Assembly: GCA_903865745.1 (NCBI GenBank)
Contig: CAIPKV010000060.1
Coordinates: 1 to 64,000, forward strand
Reading direction: 5' to 3'
Source: an uncultured Verrucomicrobia subdivision 3 bacterium
GTDB taxonomy: Bacteria > Verrucomicrobiota > Verrucomicrobiia > Limisphaerales > UBA11358
DNA: 64,000 bases
Shown: positions 18,959 to 28,561 of the stretch, piece by piece
How the letters are laid out: the number at the start of each line of letters is the position of its first letter
Position numbering within the stretch: position 1 is the first letter of the stretch
Program-made: the position numbers and the translations under genes
Notes under the pieces: model-generated
Seen by the model: only the letters and a program-made list of their open reading frames with translations
What the model was told of the DNA's origin: nothing
Database searches by the model: none

Positions 18959-20485
18959 ATGCTTGCAAGGGTCTTTTCAGCGGCGGTCAATGGCATCGAC
19001 GCTTACTCCATCGAAGTTGAGGTGGATTGCGGCTATGGTGAAACCTTTATCGCGCTTGTGGGGCTGCCTGACACGGCCGTTAAGGAATCAAAGGATCGCG
19101 TCTCCACCGCGTTGGGAAATTCCGGGTACAAATTTCCGATGGGTAAGACCACTATCAACCTTGCTCCGGCGGATGTAAAAAAAGAGGGGCCGAGCTTCGA
19201 TTTACCCATCGCCCTCGGGATGCTCGCCGCATCCGAGCAAATGGAAACCGACCAGCTTGATTATTTCGTTGCCGTCGGCGAACTCGCGCTAACTGGCGCA
19301 GTGCGTTCATGCAAGGGCGTTTTACCAATTGCGCTGCGCGCAAAGGCGGACGGAAAAACGGGAATCTTGGTGCCGATAGAAAATGCGGCCGAAGCAGCCG
19401 TGGTGGAGGGTTTGAATGTGATCCCGGTGCAAAATCTCCGCGAAGCTGCGCAGTTTTTAGAGGGCGAAATTAAAATCGCGCCAACAAAAGTAGACTTGGT
19501 CAAACTCTTCGAACATCAGAACGATGACGAGCACGATTTCTCCGAGGTTAAAGGTCAAGAGAACGTAAAGCGAGCGCTGGAAATCGCGGCGGCAGGGGGG
19601 CACAACGTGATTTTAATTGGCCCACCGGGCACCGGCAAATCTATGCTGGCAAAAAGGCTGGCGACCATTCTACCGCCGCTTACCTTAGCTGAGGCGCTGG
19701 AAACGACGAAGATACACAGCATCGTCGGTTTGTTGAAATCAGGGCAGGCGCTGGTGACGCAGCGGCCGTTCCGCGCGCCGCATCACACAGCGAGCGACGC
19801 TGGTCTACTTGGTGGCAACATCAATCCAACTCCGGGGGAAATATCCATCGCGCACAACGGCGTTTTGTTTCTAGATGAACTGCCGGAGTTTAAGCGCAAT
19901 GTTTTGGAGACCTTGCGCCAGCCGCTTGAGGAAGGCATCGTGACGATTTCGCGCGCGGCTGGCACGATGACTTTCCCATCGCAGTTTATGCTGATTGCCG
20001 CGATGAACCCAACGCCAGATGGGAAAATGCCGGGCGAATCGAAATCTTCGCCGCGTGAGATTCAGAATTATCTCGGCCGAATTTCTGGGCCACTTCTTGA
20101 CCGGATTGATTTACATATCGAGGTGCCGCCGGTAAAGTTCCGCGAGATGTCATCCGCACAGCCTGGTGAAACGTCTACGATAATCCGCGAACGAGTCATC
20201 GCTGCGCGGAGATGTCAGCACGCGCGGTTTGCCGGCAAACCTAAAATCACGTGCAATGCGCGTATGGGAGCGCGGGAATTAAAATCCTATTGCGAATTAG
20301 ACGAGACGACGCGGGATCTATTGAAGCATGCGATGACCGAATATAATTTGAGCGCGCGTGCCTACGACCGCATCTTGAAGGTGTCTCGAACGATTGCTGA
20401 TTTGGCAGGTACTGAAAATATATCCGGCGACCACATCAGCGAGGCAATTCAGTTTCGGTCGCTCGACCGACAGTTATGGGGCTAA
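18959..20485 (+). CDS. comM: YifB/ComM-family Mg-chelatase-like AAA+ ATPase
   Basis: Hexameric AAA+ helicase-like protein that in competent bacteria promotes branch migration during natural transformation. The N-terminal Lon-protease-like fold is at about 1-170 (MLARVFSAAVNGIDAY, VGLPDTAVKESKDRV). Walker A is GPPGTGKSMLAKRL at about 222, Walker B is VLFLDELPEF, and FRAPHHTASDAGLLGG is the family signature. The C-terminal Mg-chelatase helical domain is RAYDRILKVSRTIADL. Full length (508). The gene name rests on family resemblance. Confidence 0.93.
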   Translation: MLARVFSAAVNGIDAYSIEVEVDCGYGETFIALVGLPDTAVKESKDRVSTALGNSGYKFPMGKTTINLAPADVKKEGPSFDLPIALGMLAASEQMETDQLDYFVAVGELALTGAVRSCKGVLPIALRAKADGKTGILVPIENAAEAAVVEGLNVIPVQNLREAAQFLEGEIKIAPTKVDLVKLFEHQNDDEHDFSEVKGQENVKRALEIAAAGGHNVILIGPPGTGKSMLAKRLATILPPLTLAEALETTKIHSIVGLLKSGQALVTQRPFRAPHHTASDAGLLGGNINPTPGEISIAHNGVLFLDELPEFKRNVLETLRQPLEEGIVTISRAAGTMTFPSQFMLIAAMNPTPDGKMPGESKSSPREIQNYLGRISGPLLDRIDLHIEVPPVKFREMSSAQPGETSTIIRERVIAARRCQHARFAGKPKITCNARMGARELKSYCELDETTRDLLKHAMTEYNLSARAYDRILKVSRTIADLAGTENISGDHISEAIQFRSLDRQLWG

Positions 20486-20538
20486 AAGGAATGTTTACCG
20501 AGATTGCCTGTTAATCAGAATTTTGCTACTGAATTGGG

Positions 20539-21372
20539 GTGTCTGAACCCAGCCTGTTGCTACTAATCCCGGCATACAACGAAGAAGCGCGCATCGAACC
20601 GGTGCTGCGTGACTTTGCAGATTTTTTCGGTCGTAATTATTCTGGCCAATTCCAACTTGTTGTCGTGCTCAATGGTTGTCGTGATAACACGCTTGGCGTG
20701 GTGCAGCGTGTGGCTAAGGATTTTTCGAGTATCGGTTGGCTGGATTTTCCAGCGGCCATTGGAAAAGGTGGTGCGCTCATTGAAGGGCTTAAACTGGCCG
20801 GCCACGCGGACCTCATTGGCTATGTAGACGCAGATGGCGCTACGCCTCCGCATGCTTATCTCGATTTAGTAAAAAAAATCGGTGCGGTGGACTGCGTAAT
20901 CGGTTCGCGCTGGCTGGCTGGTGCCGTGATCCACCAGTCGCAGACGGGCAACCGGCAGTTTGCCAGCCGTGTGTTTCATCTCATCGTTCAGTCCTTGTTC
21001 TGGATGAATATCCGTGATACCCAGTGCGGTGCGAAGGTCATGCGGCGCGAGGTTGTAGAAAAAATTCACCCAGCGTTACGAATCGCCGATATGGCGTTCG
21101 ACATCAACCTGCTTTATTCGATGAAGCGCGCGGGCTTCCGCATTCTTGAAGTGCCCACGGAGTGGACGGATAAAGCCGGTTCGAAGGTTGCGCTCGGGCG
21201 CTCATCGCTGACAATGTTTCTCTCGGTTGTCCGTGTGCGTCTCATTTATTCGCCGTTTTACCAACTGTTGCGTCCGCTGCGTCCGCTGGAAGGCTGGATT
21301 TATAAAAAGTTGCGTGCGCCGCAGCCGCTTTCAGTGTCTGACGTTCAGAGTCCAAAGCCTAAAGCGGACTAA
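20539..21372 (+). CDS. Family 2 glycosyltransferase (dolichyl-phosphate-sugar type)
   Basis: Cytoplasmic GT-A glycosyltransferase. The start is GTG. Motifs are LLIPAYNEEARIEPVL at the N-terminus, VVVLNGCRDNT, GKGGALIEGLKLA, the metal-binding YVDADGATPP, and DCVIGSRWLAGA. AFDINLLYSMKRAGFRILEVPTEW resembles dolichyl-phosphate glucose/mannose synthases, although no C-terminal transmembrane helix is present. It lies next to a flippase gene transcribed convergently, so a role in envelope glycan or lipid-linked sugar synthesis is likely. Confidence 0.87.
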   Translation: MSEPSLLLLIPAYNEEARIEPVLRDFADFFGRNYSGQFQLVVVLNGCRDNTLGVVQRVAKDFSSIGWLDFPAAIGKGGALIEGLKLAGHADLIGYVDADGATPPHAYLDLVKKIGAVDCVIGSRWLAGAVIHQSQTGNRQFASRVFHLIVQSLFWMNIRDTQCGAKVMRREVVEKIHPALRIADMAFDINLLYSMKRAGFRILEVPTEWTDKAGSKVALGRSSLTMFLSVVRVRLIYSPFYQLLRPLRPLEGWIYKKLRAPQPLSVSDVQSPKPKAD

Positions 21373-21382
21373 CCAGTTGGTT

Positions 21383-22666
21383 TCAAGCTTTTAAATTTTG
21401 GATTTTCACTCCCCAAGTGAACCAGGAGCAGGCAACGAAGAGTAAGAGATTAAACCCACCGAGTGTTTGTAACACGACATCGAGGCGGTGAAAATGATTC
21501 AGCATTACCGGCAGTGTCAGGCCGTAAGCCAGCGCCAGCACCACCATGAACGGCACTACCGCAAATCGCCCGCGAGCCAAAAGATCATTGACCATCACAT
21601 TGGCTAGTGCAAGTGGTACCATTGCCGCCGCATACCACGGCAGTAGCGCCGTGGTAGCCGCCACATAGCTGGTCTTATAAACAATTTTCACCATCACCGG
21701 TCCGACCAACCACAGTCCGATGCCGCCGCCCATCGCTAGCACAGCTGTGCCAAGGACAACCAGATTGAATAAATTACTTTTTTGGGATTTTGCTGCCGCG
21801 TGAACAATTTTCGGGAACATCACCGCCGCCAAAGGCAACACCAGCCAAAGCAGTGCTCGGGATAAGGTGCCCGCCGCTACATACGGTGCCATCTCGTCGC
21901 CGGTGAAATACGCCTTCGCGTACATCGTGTCAGCCGTGAACATGAACTGGCATGCGCCGAAGCCAAACAGAAGTGGTATTACCTCGCGCAGTAGACCTTT
22001 CGTGTCAGATTTGTCCGGCTTCGGAAGCCACAAATCCCGCGTCCGCCAGATGGCGATGCCTGCAGCCAAACCCACTCCCATCAGTGCGCCGGCCATCATG
22101 CCCGCCGCGCCCATGCCAAGTGCCAACACTAATATTGCTGCGCCTAGAAACCGCCCCGCGCCGCCATAAATCACCGACCAGCCAAACCAGAAAAAATCCT
22201 GTCTCCCTTGCAACACGCCGGAAAACATCGGGACCCACAGCGCCGCTAGAATCAACGGCAGGGTTACCCACAGGCCGAGCGCATCCGGCAAATGCCAACC
22301 CGCGACGATTTGTTTTTGAAAAATCAGAACCATCACCGCGCCAATCGCCCAAACGAGGAATGTCCACAGCCACGCGACCCGAATCAGTCTGGACAATTGC
22401 CGCTCTCGCCCTGCCGCCAACGCGAGTGCTGTCTGTTGCGCAAAAATCATCTGCAACGGCATCGTCGGTAGGCACGCTACGACCATCAGCAATGTACCAA
22501 ACGCTGCGTATTCCGACTCGGGGATGGATTTCGAAAGAAAATGCACACCCCATGTCAGCGCGCCGCCCGCGATATTCGCAATCATAAGCCAGCCGCTCTG
22601 GCGGAAAAATGACGCGTGCGGTTTATGATCAACCGTCGGAAGGGCTTGTTTTTTTTCGGCGTTCAT
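21383..22666 (-). CDS. Polysaccharide/lipid-linked oligosaccharide flippase-like membrane protein
   Basis: MATE/MOP-superfamily integral membrane protein with about 12 hydrophobic helices over 427 residues (for example SGWLMIANIAGGALTWGVHF, LPLILAALWVPMFSGVLQG, GLWLVGPVMVKIVYK). The N-terminal 20 residues are cytoplasmic and polar. It resembles Wzx/oligosaccharide flippases that move lipid-linked sugars across the inner membrane. It is convergent with the glycosyltransferase gene (10 bp between). The substrate is unknown. Confidence 0.8.
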   Translation of the reverse strand: MNAEKKQALPTVDHKPHASFFRQSGWLMIANIAGGALTWGVHFLSKSIPESEYAAFGTLLMVVACLPTMPLQMIFAQQTALALAAGRERQLSRLIRVAWLWTFLVWAIGAVMVLIFQKQIVAGWHLPDALGLWVTLPLILAALWVPMFSGVLQGRQDFFWFGWSVIYGGAGRFLGAAILVLALGMGAAGMMAGALMGVGLAAGIAIWRTRDLWLPKPDKSDTKGLLREVIPLLFGFGACQFMFTADTMYAKAYFTGDEMAPYVAAGTLSRALLWLVLPLAAVMFPKIVHAAAKSQKSNLFNLVVLGTAVLAMGGGIGLWLVGPVMVKIVYKTSYVAATTALLPWYAAAMVPLALANVMVNDLLARGRFAVVPFMVVLALAYGLTLPVMLNHFHRLDVVLQTLGGFNLLLFVACSWFTWGVKIQNLKA

Positions 22667-22699
22667 GAATTATTTATTAAGAATTCTCAGGCAAATCAA

Positions 22700-23827
22700 T
22701 TAAGGTAGCGACTTGAAAAAGCTGATTAGCAAATTTTTTGCTTTTTCGAGTTCCGCCAGCGAAATCCATTCGTCTACCGTGTGTGCCTGCGCAATGTCGC
22801 CCGGCCCGAACACGATGCTGGGAATCCCGCCGGATGCCAGCACGGCCGCGTCACAAAAATAATCTGCACCGAGTGGTTTTTTTTGGCCAATCACTTGGAG
22901 AAATGTTTGGACAAGCGGCAGCTTAAAATCTGTTTCCAGCGGCAAGGCGGGTGCGAGTTTGGTGCTGGAGATTTTTGCGGACAGATTCTTTGTATGCAAC
23001 AGCCTGGAAATTTCGCGGCGAACGGAAGCTTCCGTCTCGCCCGGTAGTGTGCGCCGGTCAATTACAATCACGCAAGTATCCGGCACTATATTTGGCTGGG
23101 TGCCACCGTGAATTTTTCCTACGTTCACTGTGCCGGTGCCGAGCAGTTCATGTTTTTTCTTTTTTAAGTGCCCTGCGTAATCCGATTCCAGTACATCAAC
23201 AATCTGCGCCATTTCATGTACTGCATTTTTGCCGAGGTGCGGGGTCGCGCCATGTGCGGCTCGACCACGAGTGGTAAGCTCAAGCCACAGGCTTCCCTTA
23301 TGCGCCGTCACGACTTGCAGTTTTGTCGGTTCGCCGACGATGGCCAAGTCGGCTTTGAAATTATTTTTTACGAGCGCGCGTGAACCGGCTTGACCGTGTT
23401 CCTCATCGATTAAGCCGGTGAAGATTATTTCTGTTTCCAGTGGACGCGATTTTGAATTTGCGAGTTCACATAGCGTCGCCAGCATGGCGGCGACGGAACC
23501 TTTAGTGTCACACGCACCACGCCCATGCAGGTGGTCGTTTTTGCGCTGCGGAATAAATTGAGTCCCAGTTGCGCCGACGGTGTCCAAATGTGGCGCAAGT
23601 AAGATAGTCCGCCGGATTTTATTTTTTGGTAGTAGCCGTGCAATGACGTTGCAACGCCCTGGCAAAACTTTTTGAAGCTCCACTTCCAGGCCAGCGCGGG
23701 CGGCGGTGGCAGCTAGAAAATCTGCTACATTCTTTTCGCCGGCGAGTGGATGACGAGACGGCAGGAAGGCGGGATTGACGCTCGGCAAAGCGATAAGTTC
23801 GGCCAGCAGTTTTTCTGTACGCGTCAC
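22700..23827 (-). CDS. M20 family metallopeptidase (ArgE/DapE/carboxypeptidase G2 type)
   Basis: Zinc-dependent amidohydrolase. Motifs are LLAPHLDTVG (metal His and catalytic Asp), HGRGACDTKGSVAAML (bridging Asp), FTGLIDEEHGQAGSRA (catalytic Glu-Glu), TAHKGSLWLELTTRGRAAHGATP at the dimerisation domain, and FGPGDIAQAHTVDEW with the C-terminal His. The ORF opens with TTG at 23899, but family resemblance begins at VTRTEKLLAELIALPSVNP, so the GTG at 23827 is preferred. The exact substrate (acetylornithine, succinyl-diaminopimelate or a peptide) cannot be settled here. Confidence 0.88.
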   Translation of the reverse strand: MTRTEKLLAELIALPSVNPAFLPSRHPLAGEKNVADFLAATAARAGLEVELQKVLPGRCNVIARLLPKNKIRRTILLAPHLDTVGATGTQFIPQRKNDHLHGRGACDTKGSVAAMLATLCELANSKSRPLETEIIFTGLIDEEHGQAGSRALVKNNFKADLAIVGEPTKLQVVTAHKGSLWLELTTRGRAAHGATPHLGKNAVHEMAQIVDVLESDYAGHLKKKKHELLGTGTVNVGKIHGGTQPNIVPDTCVIVIDRRTLPGETEASVRREISRLLHTKNLSAKISSTKLAPALPLETDFKLPLVQTFLQVIGQKKPLGADYFCDAAVLASGGIPSIVFGPGDIAQAHTVDEWISLAELEKAKNLLISFFKSLP

Positions 23828-23902
23828 GTTGAAAGGATGGCAGAGCCGGGGCGTTGACGAAAGTGAATTGGAGTGGCACTGGTGGAAAAATCCGGTCAAG
23901 CA

Positions 23903-24676
23903 TCAACGCACAAATTGTTTGAAAAAAATCATCCCAGAAATGGTGAAGCCAATGGCTGTGATGATTTGCCGGACTCGGGCCGGTGAAATTCGTTGGGAAT
24001 AATGCGAGCCTAAATAATAGCCAGTCACGGCGCCTACAGTCATGATGGCGGCTCGCGGCCAGTCGATCAGTCCAGCCCCGACGAACCAAACAGCTGCGAT
24101 AAGATTGATAAGTGAACCCAAAATCGTCTTGAGCGTGTTCATCTCATATATGTTGTGCATACCGATAAACCCCAGCGTGGCCAGCATCAGGATGCCGATA
24201 CCCGCTCCGAAGTAACCGCCGTAAATGGCAACTAGGAATTGGAAGAAAATAGCTCCCCAGAGATGAACCGAATTGGTTTTGGCATCAAGATGCGAACCTG
24301 CAAAGCGCCGGAAGATACCTTGTGCCAGAAAGAGAAGTGTCGCGAACAGAATCAGGAAGGGAACGAGTTTGCTGAAAATCTGGTTGCTTGTATGGGTCAG
24401 CAAGGTGCTGCCGAGTAAGCCGCCGAGCAGGCTGACTGGCAGAAAGCGCTTCAGCCAGGGCAGAACGGGTTTGATGTATTGCCGGTTTCCAAACATGCCG
24501 CCGCTGGTACCAATGACTAGCGCCAGCGTGCTGGTGGCGTTGGCCATGACTGGCGAGGTTCCAAAGGCGAGCAGAGTCGGAAAGGTGAGGAGTGTGCCGC
24601 CGCCGGCCACGGCATTAATCATGCCCGCTCCGACCGCCGATCCCGCCAGACCGATTATTTCCCAACCAGAAATCAT
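23903..24676 (-). CDS. TauE/SafE-family sulfite exporter-like membrane protein
   Basis: Inner-membrane anion transporter of the TauE/SafE (DUF81) family with about eight hydrophobic helices in 257 residues. The family start pattern is GLAGSAVGAGMINAVAGGGTLLTFPTLL, and the internal half-repeat is VAIYGGYFGAGIGILMLATLG. Such proteins are linked to export of sulfite or sulfoacetate, or uptake of sulfur compounds. Nothing nearby fixes the substrate. Confidence 0.87.
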   Translation of the reverse strand: MISGWEIIGLAGSAVGAGMINAVAGGGTLLTFPTLLAFGTSPVMANATSTLALVIGTSGGMFGNRQYIKPVLPWLKRFLPVSLLGGLLGSTLLTHTSNQIFSKLVPFLILFATLLFLAQGIFRRFAGSHLDAKTNSVHLWGAIFFQFLVAIYGGYFGAGIGILMLATLGFIGMHNIYEMNTLKTILGSLINLIAAVWFVGAGLIDWPRAAIMTVGAVTGYYLGSHYSQRISPARVRQIITAIGFTISGMIFFKQFVR

Positions 24677-24812
24677 TTGTCGGAAAGTCTAATTCGTACT
24701 AACTCTGACTAAAAGCAGTCAAAACCCGAATGGAGGTAACTTAGTTAAGCATTAAACATCATGAAAAATGTAGGTCTCGCCAGACCGCTAAATTTATTCT
24801 GTAAAATGAAAG

Positions 24813-24898
24813 TGGTGGTAGGTGATGGATTCGAACCATCGAAGGCGTAAGCCGACAGATTTACAGTCTGCACCCTTTAGCCACTTGGATAACCTACC
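24813..24898 (-). tRNA. tRNA-Tyr (GUA), CCA encoded
   Basis: The minus strand gives an 86-nt class II tRNA. The acceptor pair is GGTAGGT/ACCTACC with discriminator A and encoded CCA. The anticodon arm is cagactGTAaatctg, with a long variable arm (tcggcttacgccttcga) and T loop GGTTCGAATCC. It stands alone between the transporter gene and ffh. The rest of that 348-bp spacer (24677-25024) shows nothing else clear. Confidence 0.96.
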
Positions 24899-25024
24899 AC
24901 GAAAGGGACGATAATTAAGCCATGCCGCAGCGCATTTGTCAATCTGCGTGAGCTCGAATTTAAGATGGTGGTCAACGTCGCCTTTGAATTTGTGCACTAA
25001 ATAAATTTGTTTTAGACTGACCGA

Positions 25025-26368
25025 ATGTTTGACTCGTTAGGCAGCAAGCTTCAAAACGCCTTCAAGAACCTGCGCGGCCTCGGTAAAATTTCCGAGAGCA
25101 ACGTCGGTGACGCTCTGCGCGAAGTAAGAATGGCGCTCCTTGAAGCCGATGTGAATTTCAAGGTCGCCCGCGATTTTATTGAGCGGGTCAAAACTAAATC
25201 GCTCGGTGCGGAAGTTATTTCCAGCATCCAGCCGGGACAGCAGATCATCAAATTTGTCAGCGACGAGCTGACAGCCTTGCTCGGCTCACAAAACGCGGCG
25301 TTGAACCTTTCTGGAAATCCCACCTGCCTGATGATGGTTGGGCTGCATGGCGCAGGCAAAACGACTTCGGCTGGCAAGCTTGCTAAACTTCTAAAAAAAC
25401 AAGGCCGCGCGCCGTTGCTCGTGGCGGCGGACGTTTATCGGCCAGCGGCGATGGATCAACTCGAAACGCTCGGTAAACAAGTCGAAGTTCCGGTGTTTAT
25501 TAAGCGCGGCGAGACGGACGTTTTGAAAATAGCGCGCGAGGCGCTGGCTTTTGCCGGTGTCAATAATTGCAATGTCGTCATCTTTGATACTGCTGGCCGG
25601 TTGCAGATAGATGAGCCGCTCGTACAGGAACTCGTCCGCTTGCGCGACTTGGTGAAGCCGCAGGAAATTTTGCTCGTGCTCGATGCCGCGACCGGTCAGG
25701 AAGCCGTGAATGTCGCCACGCATTTCGATCAGGCGCTGAACATTACCGGCTCAATTCTCACCAAGCTCGACGGGGATGCGCGCGGCGGTGCGGCTTTGAG
25801 TCTGAAAAGTGTCACCGGCAAGCCAATCAAGTTTGCCGGTGTCGGCGAAAAGCTGGACGAGTTTGAACCGTTTCATCCCGAACGCATGGCGTCGCGGATT
25901 CTGGGCATGGGCGACGTAGTGAGTCTCGTTGAACGCGCCGCTGAGGCTGTCACCGAGGAAGATGCGAAGCGCATGGAGGAAAAGATGCGCAAGGGCGAAT
26001 TTTCGTTGGAGGATTTTCTCGAGCAATTGCGCGCGATGAAGAAGTTTGGCTCGCTCGAAAGTATTATGAAGATGTTGCCGGGCGGCGGCGACGCGCTGAA
26101 ACAAATTGACCTTGGCAAGCAGGAGAAAGAATTCAAGCGGATGGAAGGCATGGTTTGCGCAATGACGGTGAAGGAACGCCGTAATCCAATGCTCCTCAAC
26201 GCGAGCCGCCGTCGCCGCATCGCCGCCGGCAGTGGCGTGACGGTGACCGAGTTGAACACCATGTTGAACAAGTTTTTCCAGATGCAGACGATGATGAAAA
26301 AGATGGGCAAGATGTCCAAGATGATGGGCAAGATGGGTGGCGCGATGCCGGGGATGTTCCGAAAATAA
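25025..26368 (+). CDS. ffh: Signal recognition particle protein Ffh
   Basis: SRP54 GTPase that binds signal sequences and 4.5S RNA for co-translational targeting to the membrane. The N domain is at about 1-95 (LGSKLQNAFKNLRG, NVGDALREVRMALLEADVN). The G domain has GLHGAGKTTSAGKLAK (about 107), DVYRPAAMDQLETLG, DTAGRLQIDEPLVQEL and TKLDGDARGGAALS. The methionine-rich M domain at the end is MQTMMKKMGKMSKMMGKMGG. Full length, 447 residues. An 8-bp hairpin follows at 26393-26418. Confidence 0.97.
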   Translation: MFDSLGSKLQNAFKNLRGLGKISESNVGDALREVRMALLEADVNFKVARDFIERVKTKSLGAEVISSIQPGQQIIKFVSDELTALLGSQNAALNLSGNPTCLMMVGLHGAGKTTSAGKLAKLLKKQGRAPLLVAADVYRPAAMDQLETLGKQVEVPVFIKRGETDVLKIAREALAFAGVNNCNVVIFDTAGRLQIDEPLVQELVRLRDLVKPQEILLVLDAATGQEAVNVATHFDQALNITGSILTKLDGDARGGAALSLKSVTGKPIKFAGVGEKLDEFEPFHPERMASRILGMGDVVSLVERAAEAVTEEDAKRMEEKMRKGEFSLEDFLEQLRAMKKFGSLESIMKMLPGGGDALKQIDLGKQEKEFKRMEGMVCAMTVKERRNPMLLNASRRRRIAAGSGVTVTELNTMLNKFFQMQTMMKKMGKMSKMMGKMGGAMPGMFRK

Positions 26369-26576
26369 TTTGTCTTTACGGCTGTGCCAACCGTGCCAGC
26401 TGCGCCCGGCGCTGGCACACTTGTTGTGCCAAAAATTTCCAGTGTCTGCTTCACGCCGAACGGCGAATTCTTCAAAACCTCTTGATATTTCAGCGTTTTT
26501 CTGCGGTTCGCACCGTTGGCATTGCTCAAGCTAAAAGGAAGGTGTCGGATATAACTAAACCATTAACGAAAGGAAA

Positions 26577-27014
26577 ATGATTATGAAATTAATGCAATAT
26601 CAACGTCCCTCGGTTGCCTGGCCGACTTTTGGCCGGCTGGCAAACTTGCAAGATGAACTGGATCGGCTGTTCGAATCGCCCTTGACCGGCTGGGCACCCG
26701 CTTTGGATGTCCACGAAGACAAGGACAGCTTCAGCATCCGCGTGGAACTGCCGGGCATGAAGCGCGAAGACATCGAGGTCTCGCTCCAAGATGGCGCGCT
26801 CATCATCTCGGGCGAACGCAAGGAAGAGAAGGTTAACGAAGGCACTGAAGTTCATCGCCAAGAGCGGTTTTACGGCCGCTTCTCGCGGGCACTGACTCTG
26901 CCATCGGCGGTTGCGGGCGATAAGGTAAAGGCGCAGTACAAGGATGGCATTCTGACTGTCACCTTGCCCAAGGCTGAGGAAGCCAAGCCCAAAGCCATTA
27001 CCGTCAGCGAATAA
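26577..27014 (+). CDS. Small heat shock protein, Hsp20/alpha-crystallin family
   Basis: ATP-independent holdase. The alpha-crystallin domain is at about 40-145: APALDVHEDKDSFSIRVELPG, DIEVSLQDGALIISGER, ERFYGRFSRALTLPSAV and YKDGILTVTLPKAEE, ending in a short C-terminal extension. Two ATGs lie six bases apart (26577 and 26583). The purine stretch gaaagga just upstream is better spaced for the second, so translation may begin with MKLMQYQRP. A rho-independent terminator follows, so the gene is probably monocistronic. Confidence 0.95.
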   Translation: MIMKLMQYQRPSVAWPTFGRLANLQDELDRLFESPLTGWAPALDVHEDKDSFSIRVELPGMKREDIEVSLQDGALIISGERKEEKVNEGTEVHRQERFYGRFSRALTLPSAVAGDKVKAQYKDGILTVTLPKAEEAKPKAITVSE

Positions 27015-27032
27015 TCCGTTGCTAAAAAATCA

Positions 27033-27067
27033 AAAGGCAGGAGCTGGATAATCCGGCTCCTGCCTTT
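27033..27067. terminator. Rho-independent terminator after the hsp20 gene
   Basis: Perfect 12-bp inverted repeat aaaggcaggagc / gctcctgccttt with an 11-base loop, 18 bp after the hsp20 stop codon. The flanking A and T tracts suggest it works in both directions, also ending the convergent DUF4337 gene. Confidence 0.9.
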
Positions 27068-27080
27068 CTTGCTAGACGTG

Positions 27081-27968
27081 TTAAACGTAAAGGTAAACGT
27101 AAATCGAGAATGACACCGCCAGCGCACCCGCGGCCGCCGCAATGGACCAGAGGAAACTCCGTTTCCGGGCTGCTACTGCAAAGGTCGAGATAATCACGGC
27201 CATCTGCGAGGCGAGCATTCCATAGAAAAACTTTCCGCTGCGCCGGTGATGCTTTTCAGCAGTGTAATTATTCTGACGCACTTGTAGTTCATATACGTTT
27301 GCGACAGCCTGGTTCAGTTTTGCCTCGGCCTCGTAGCGCTCCGCCGTGTAGCGCAGACGGGCGGCGGAGAAACTACGGAATACATTTTTGTCACCCGTCA
27401 TCAGCGACTCGTCCAGCTTATCCACGGCTTTGTTGACCGACTTGGTTGCATTGTCAAAAGCATCTGCCGCGTCTTTTGCGGCGGTCAGCGCATCGGCCAG
27501 CGCGGCGGGTTTAATTTTCGCCAGCACGGCAGTGGTCTCCGCTTCCGGAGCGGAACTGGCGACATCGGTAATCGCTGTGTTCACGGCATCCTCAAACTTT
27601 GCCGGTGTGGCGGCAGGTAATTGATTGTTCACGAGCGCCGCGATTGTGGCTGCATCCGCTTTGGGCAAAACTTCCGCCGTCAAGGGCGTGAGGTCCACCG
27701 TGGCGGCCAGCAGGTCCAATGAATTGCGCGCCATCGCGCCCCGCAGTTTCTTGGCCTGATAAAAACTCCATTGATCGCCGGCCTTGGACTGGAGCTGTGC
27801 CGCCGCCGAGCGGTCGTATTGCGCCTTGGTCATCTCGCTGGACGCGAGGCCGGCGAGCATGGTCGCGATGACGGTCATCACGATGGGCGTCGCGCCGAGG
27901 ATTTTTCCCCAGGTGGAGGGTGGCAGATCTTTTTTTAAATCGTCCGGAATCTGGATTTTGGCGGCCAT
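27081..27968 (-). CDS. DUF4337-like membrane protein
   Basis: It has a transmembrane helix near the N-terminus (about 24-44, ILGATPIVMTVIATMLAGLAS), the family-like sequence KAGDQWSFYQAKKLRG, and a long alanine- and aspartate-rich helical middle. Two hydrophobic helices close the C-terminus (FFYGMLASQMAVIISTFAV, AAAAGALAVSFSIYVYLYV). Most of the protein probably forms a coiled coil between membrane anchors. Its function is unknown. A second, shorter member lies at 46108-46731. Confidence 0.7.
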   Translation of the reverse strand: MAAKIQIPDDLKKDLPPSTWGKILGATPIVMTVIATMLAGLASSEMTKAQYDRSAAAQLQSKAGDQWSFYQAKKLRGAMARNSLDLLAATVDLTPLTAEVLPKADAATIAALVNNQLPAATPAKFEDAVNTAITDVASSAPEAETTAVLAKIKPAALADALTAAKDAADAFDNATKSVNKAVDKLDESLMTGDKNVFRSFSAARLRYTAERYEAEAKLNQAVANVYELQVRQNNYTAEKHHRRSGKFFYGMLASQMAVIISTFAVAARKRSFLWSIAAAAGALAVSFSIYVYLYV

Positions 27969-28066
27969 AATCTTTTAGAATTTCGCGCACTCTACACAAA
28001 ACCAATTTTCCCCGCCAGCCCGTAAAACGCATTGCCGTCCGGCACCGGAAAATTCACCATCGACGG

Positions 28067-28531
28067 GTGAACAATATCTGGCAGAACGAATCCGTCAGCG
28101 CCCAGACGCAAACCATCGCGCGCAGCCTGAAACATTTTACCGGGCGCGAACTGCTGGTCGGAAATTTCTCGCCGGCGGAATTCGCAGAGAAAGTTTTTCA
28201 TGCGCCATTCGTCCTCGTCTCGCACGGTACGGAAGCCGATCCGGTTTTGAATTACGGAAATGCCGCCGCGCTCGCACTCTGGGAAATGCCGTGGGAAGAA
28301 TTGACGCGCACGCCGTCGCGGCTGACTGCGGAGGCGCCGAATCGCGAGGAACGTGCGCGTTTGCTCGCCGCCGTCACGGCGCGCGGTTTCATTGATGACT
28401 ATTCCGGCATCCGCATTTCCAAGCACGGCCGCCGTTTTCGCATTGCGCAGGCGACGGTGTGGAATTTGATTTCAGCGGATGGAAAACCCTGCGGCCAGGC
28501 GGCGATGTTCTCGCATTGGGAGTTTCTTTGA
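28067..28531 (+). CDS. MEKHLA domain protein
   Basis: Small soluble protein of 154 residues with a PAS-like MEKHLA fold across most of its length. Motifs are FVLVSHGTEADPVLNYGN, AALALWEMPWEELTRTPSR, RGFIDDYSGIRISKHGRRF and QATVWNLISADGKPCGQAA. Such domains occur in plant HD-ZIP III factors and as stand-alone bacterial proteins of uncertain role, possibly binding small ligands. The start is GTG. It is divergent from the DUF4337 gene, 98 bp apart. Confidence 0.8.
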   Translation: MNNIWQNESVSAQTQTIARSLKHFTGRELLVGNFSPAEFAEKVFHAPFVLVSHGTEADPVLNYGNAAALALWEMPWEELTRTPSRLTAEAPNREERARLLAAVTARGFIDDYSGIRISKHGRRFRIAQATVWNLISADGKPCGQAAMFSHWEFL

Positions 28532-28561
28532 GCATCCGTTTTGCCAGGTAGCGCCAGAATT

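Noticed and set aside
26393-26418. Rho-independent terminator after ffh
   Set aside because: A clean 8-bp hairpin (gtgccagc/gctggcac) is present but no T-run follows, so it is noted only as a possible structure.
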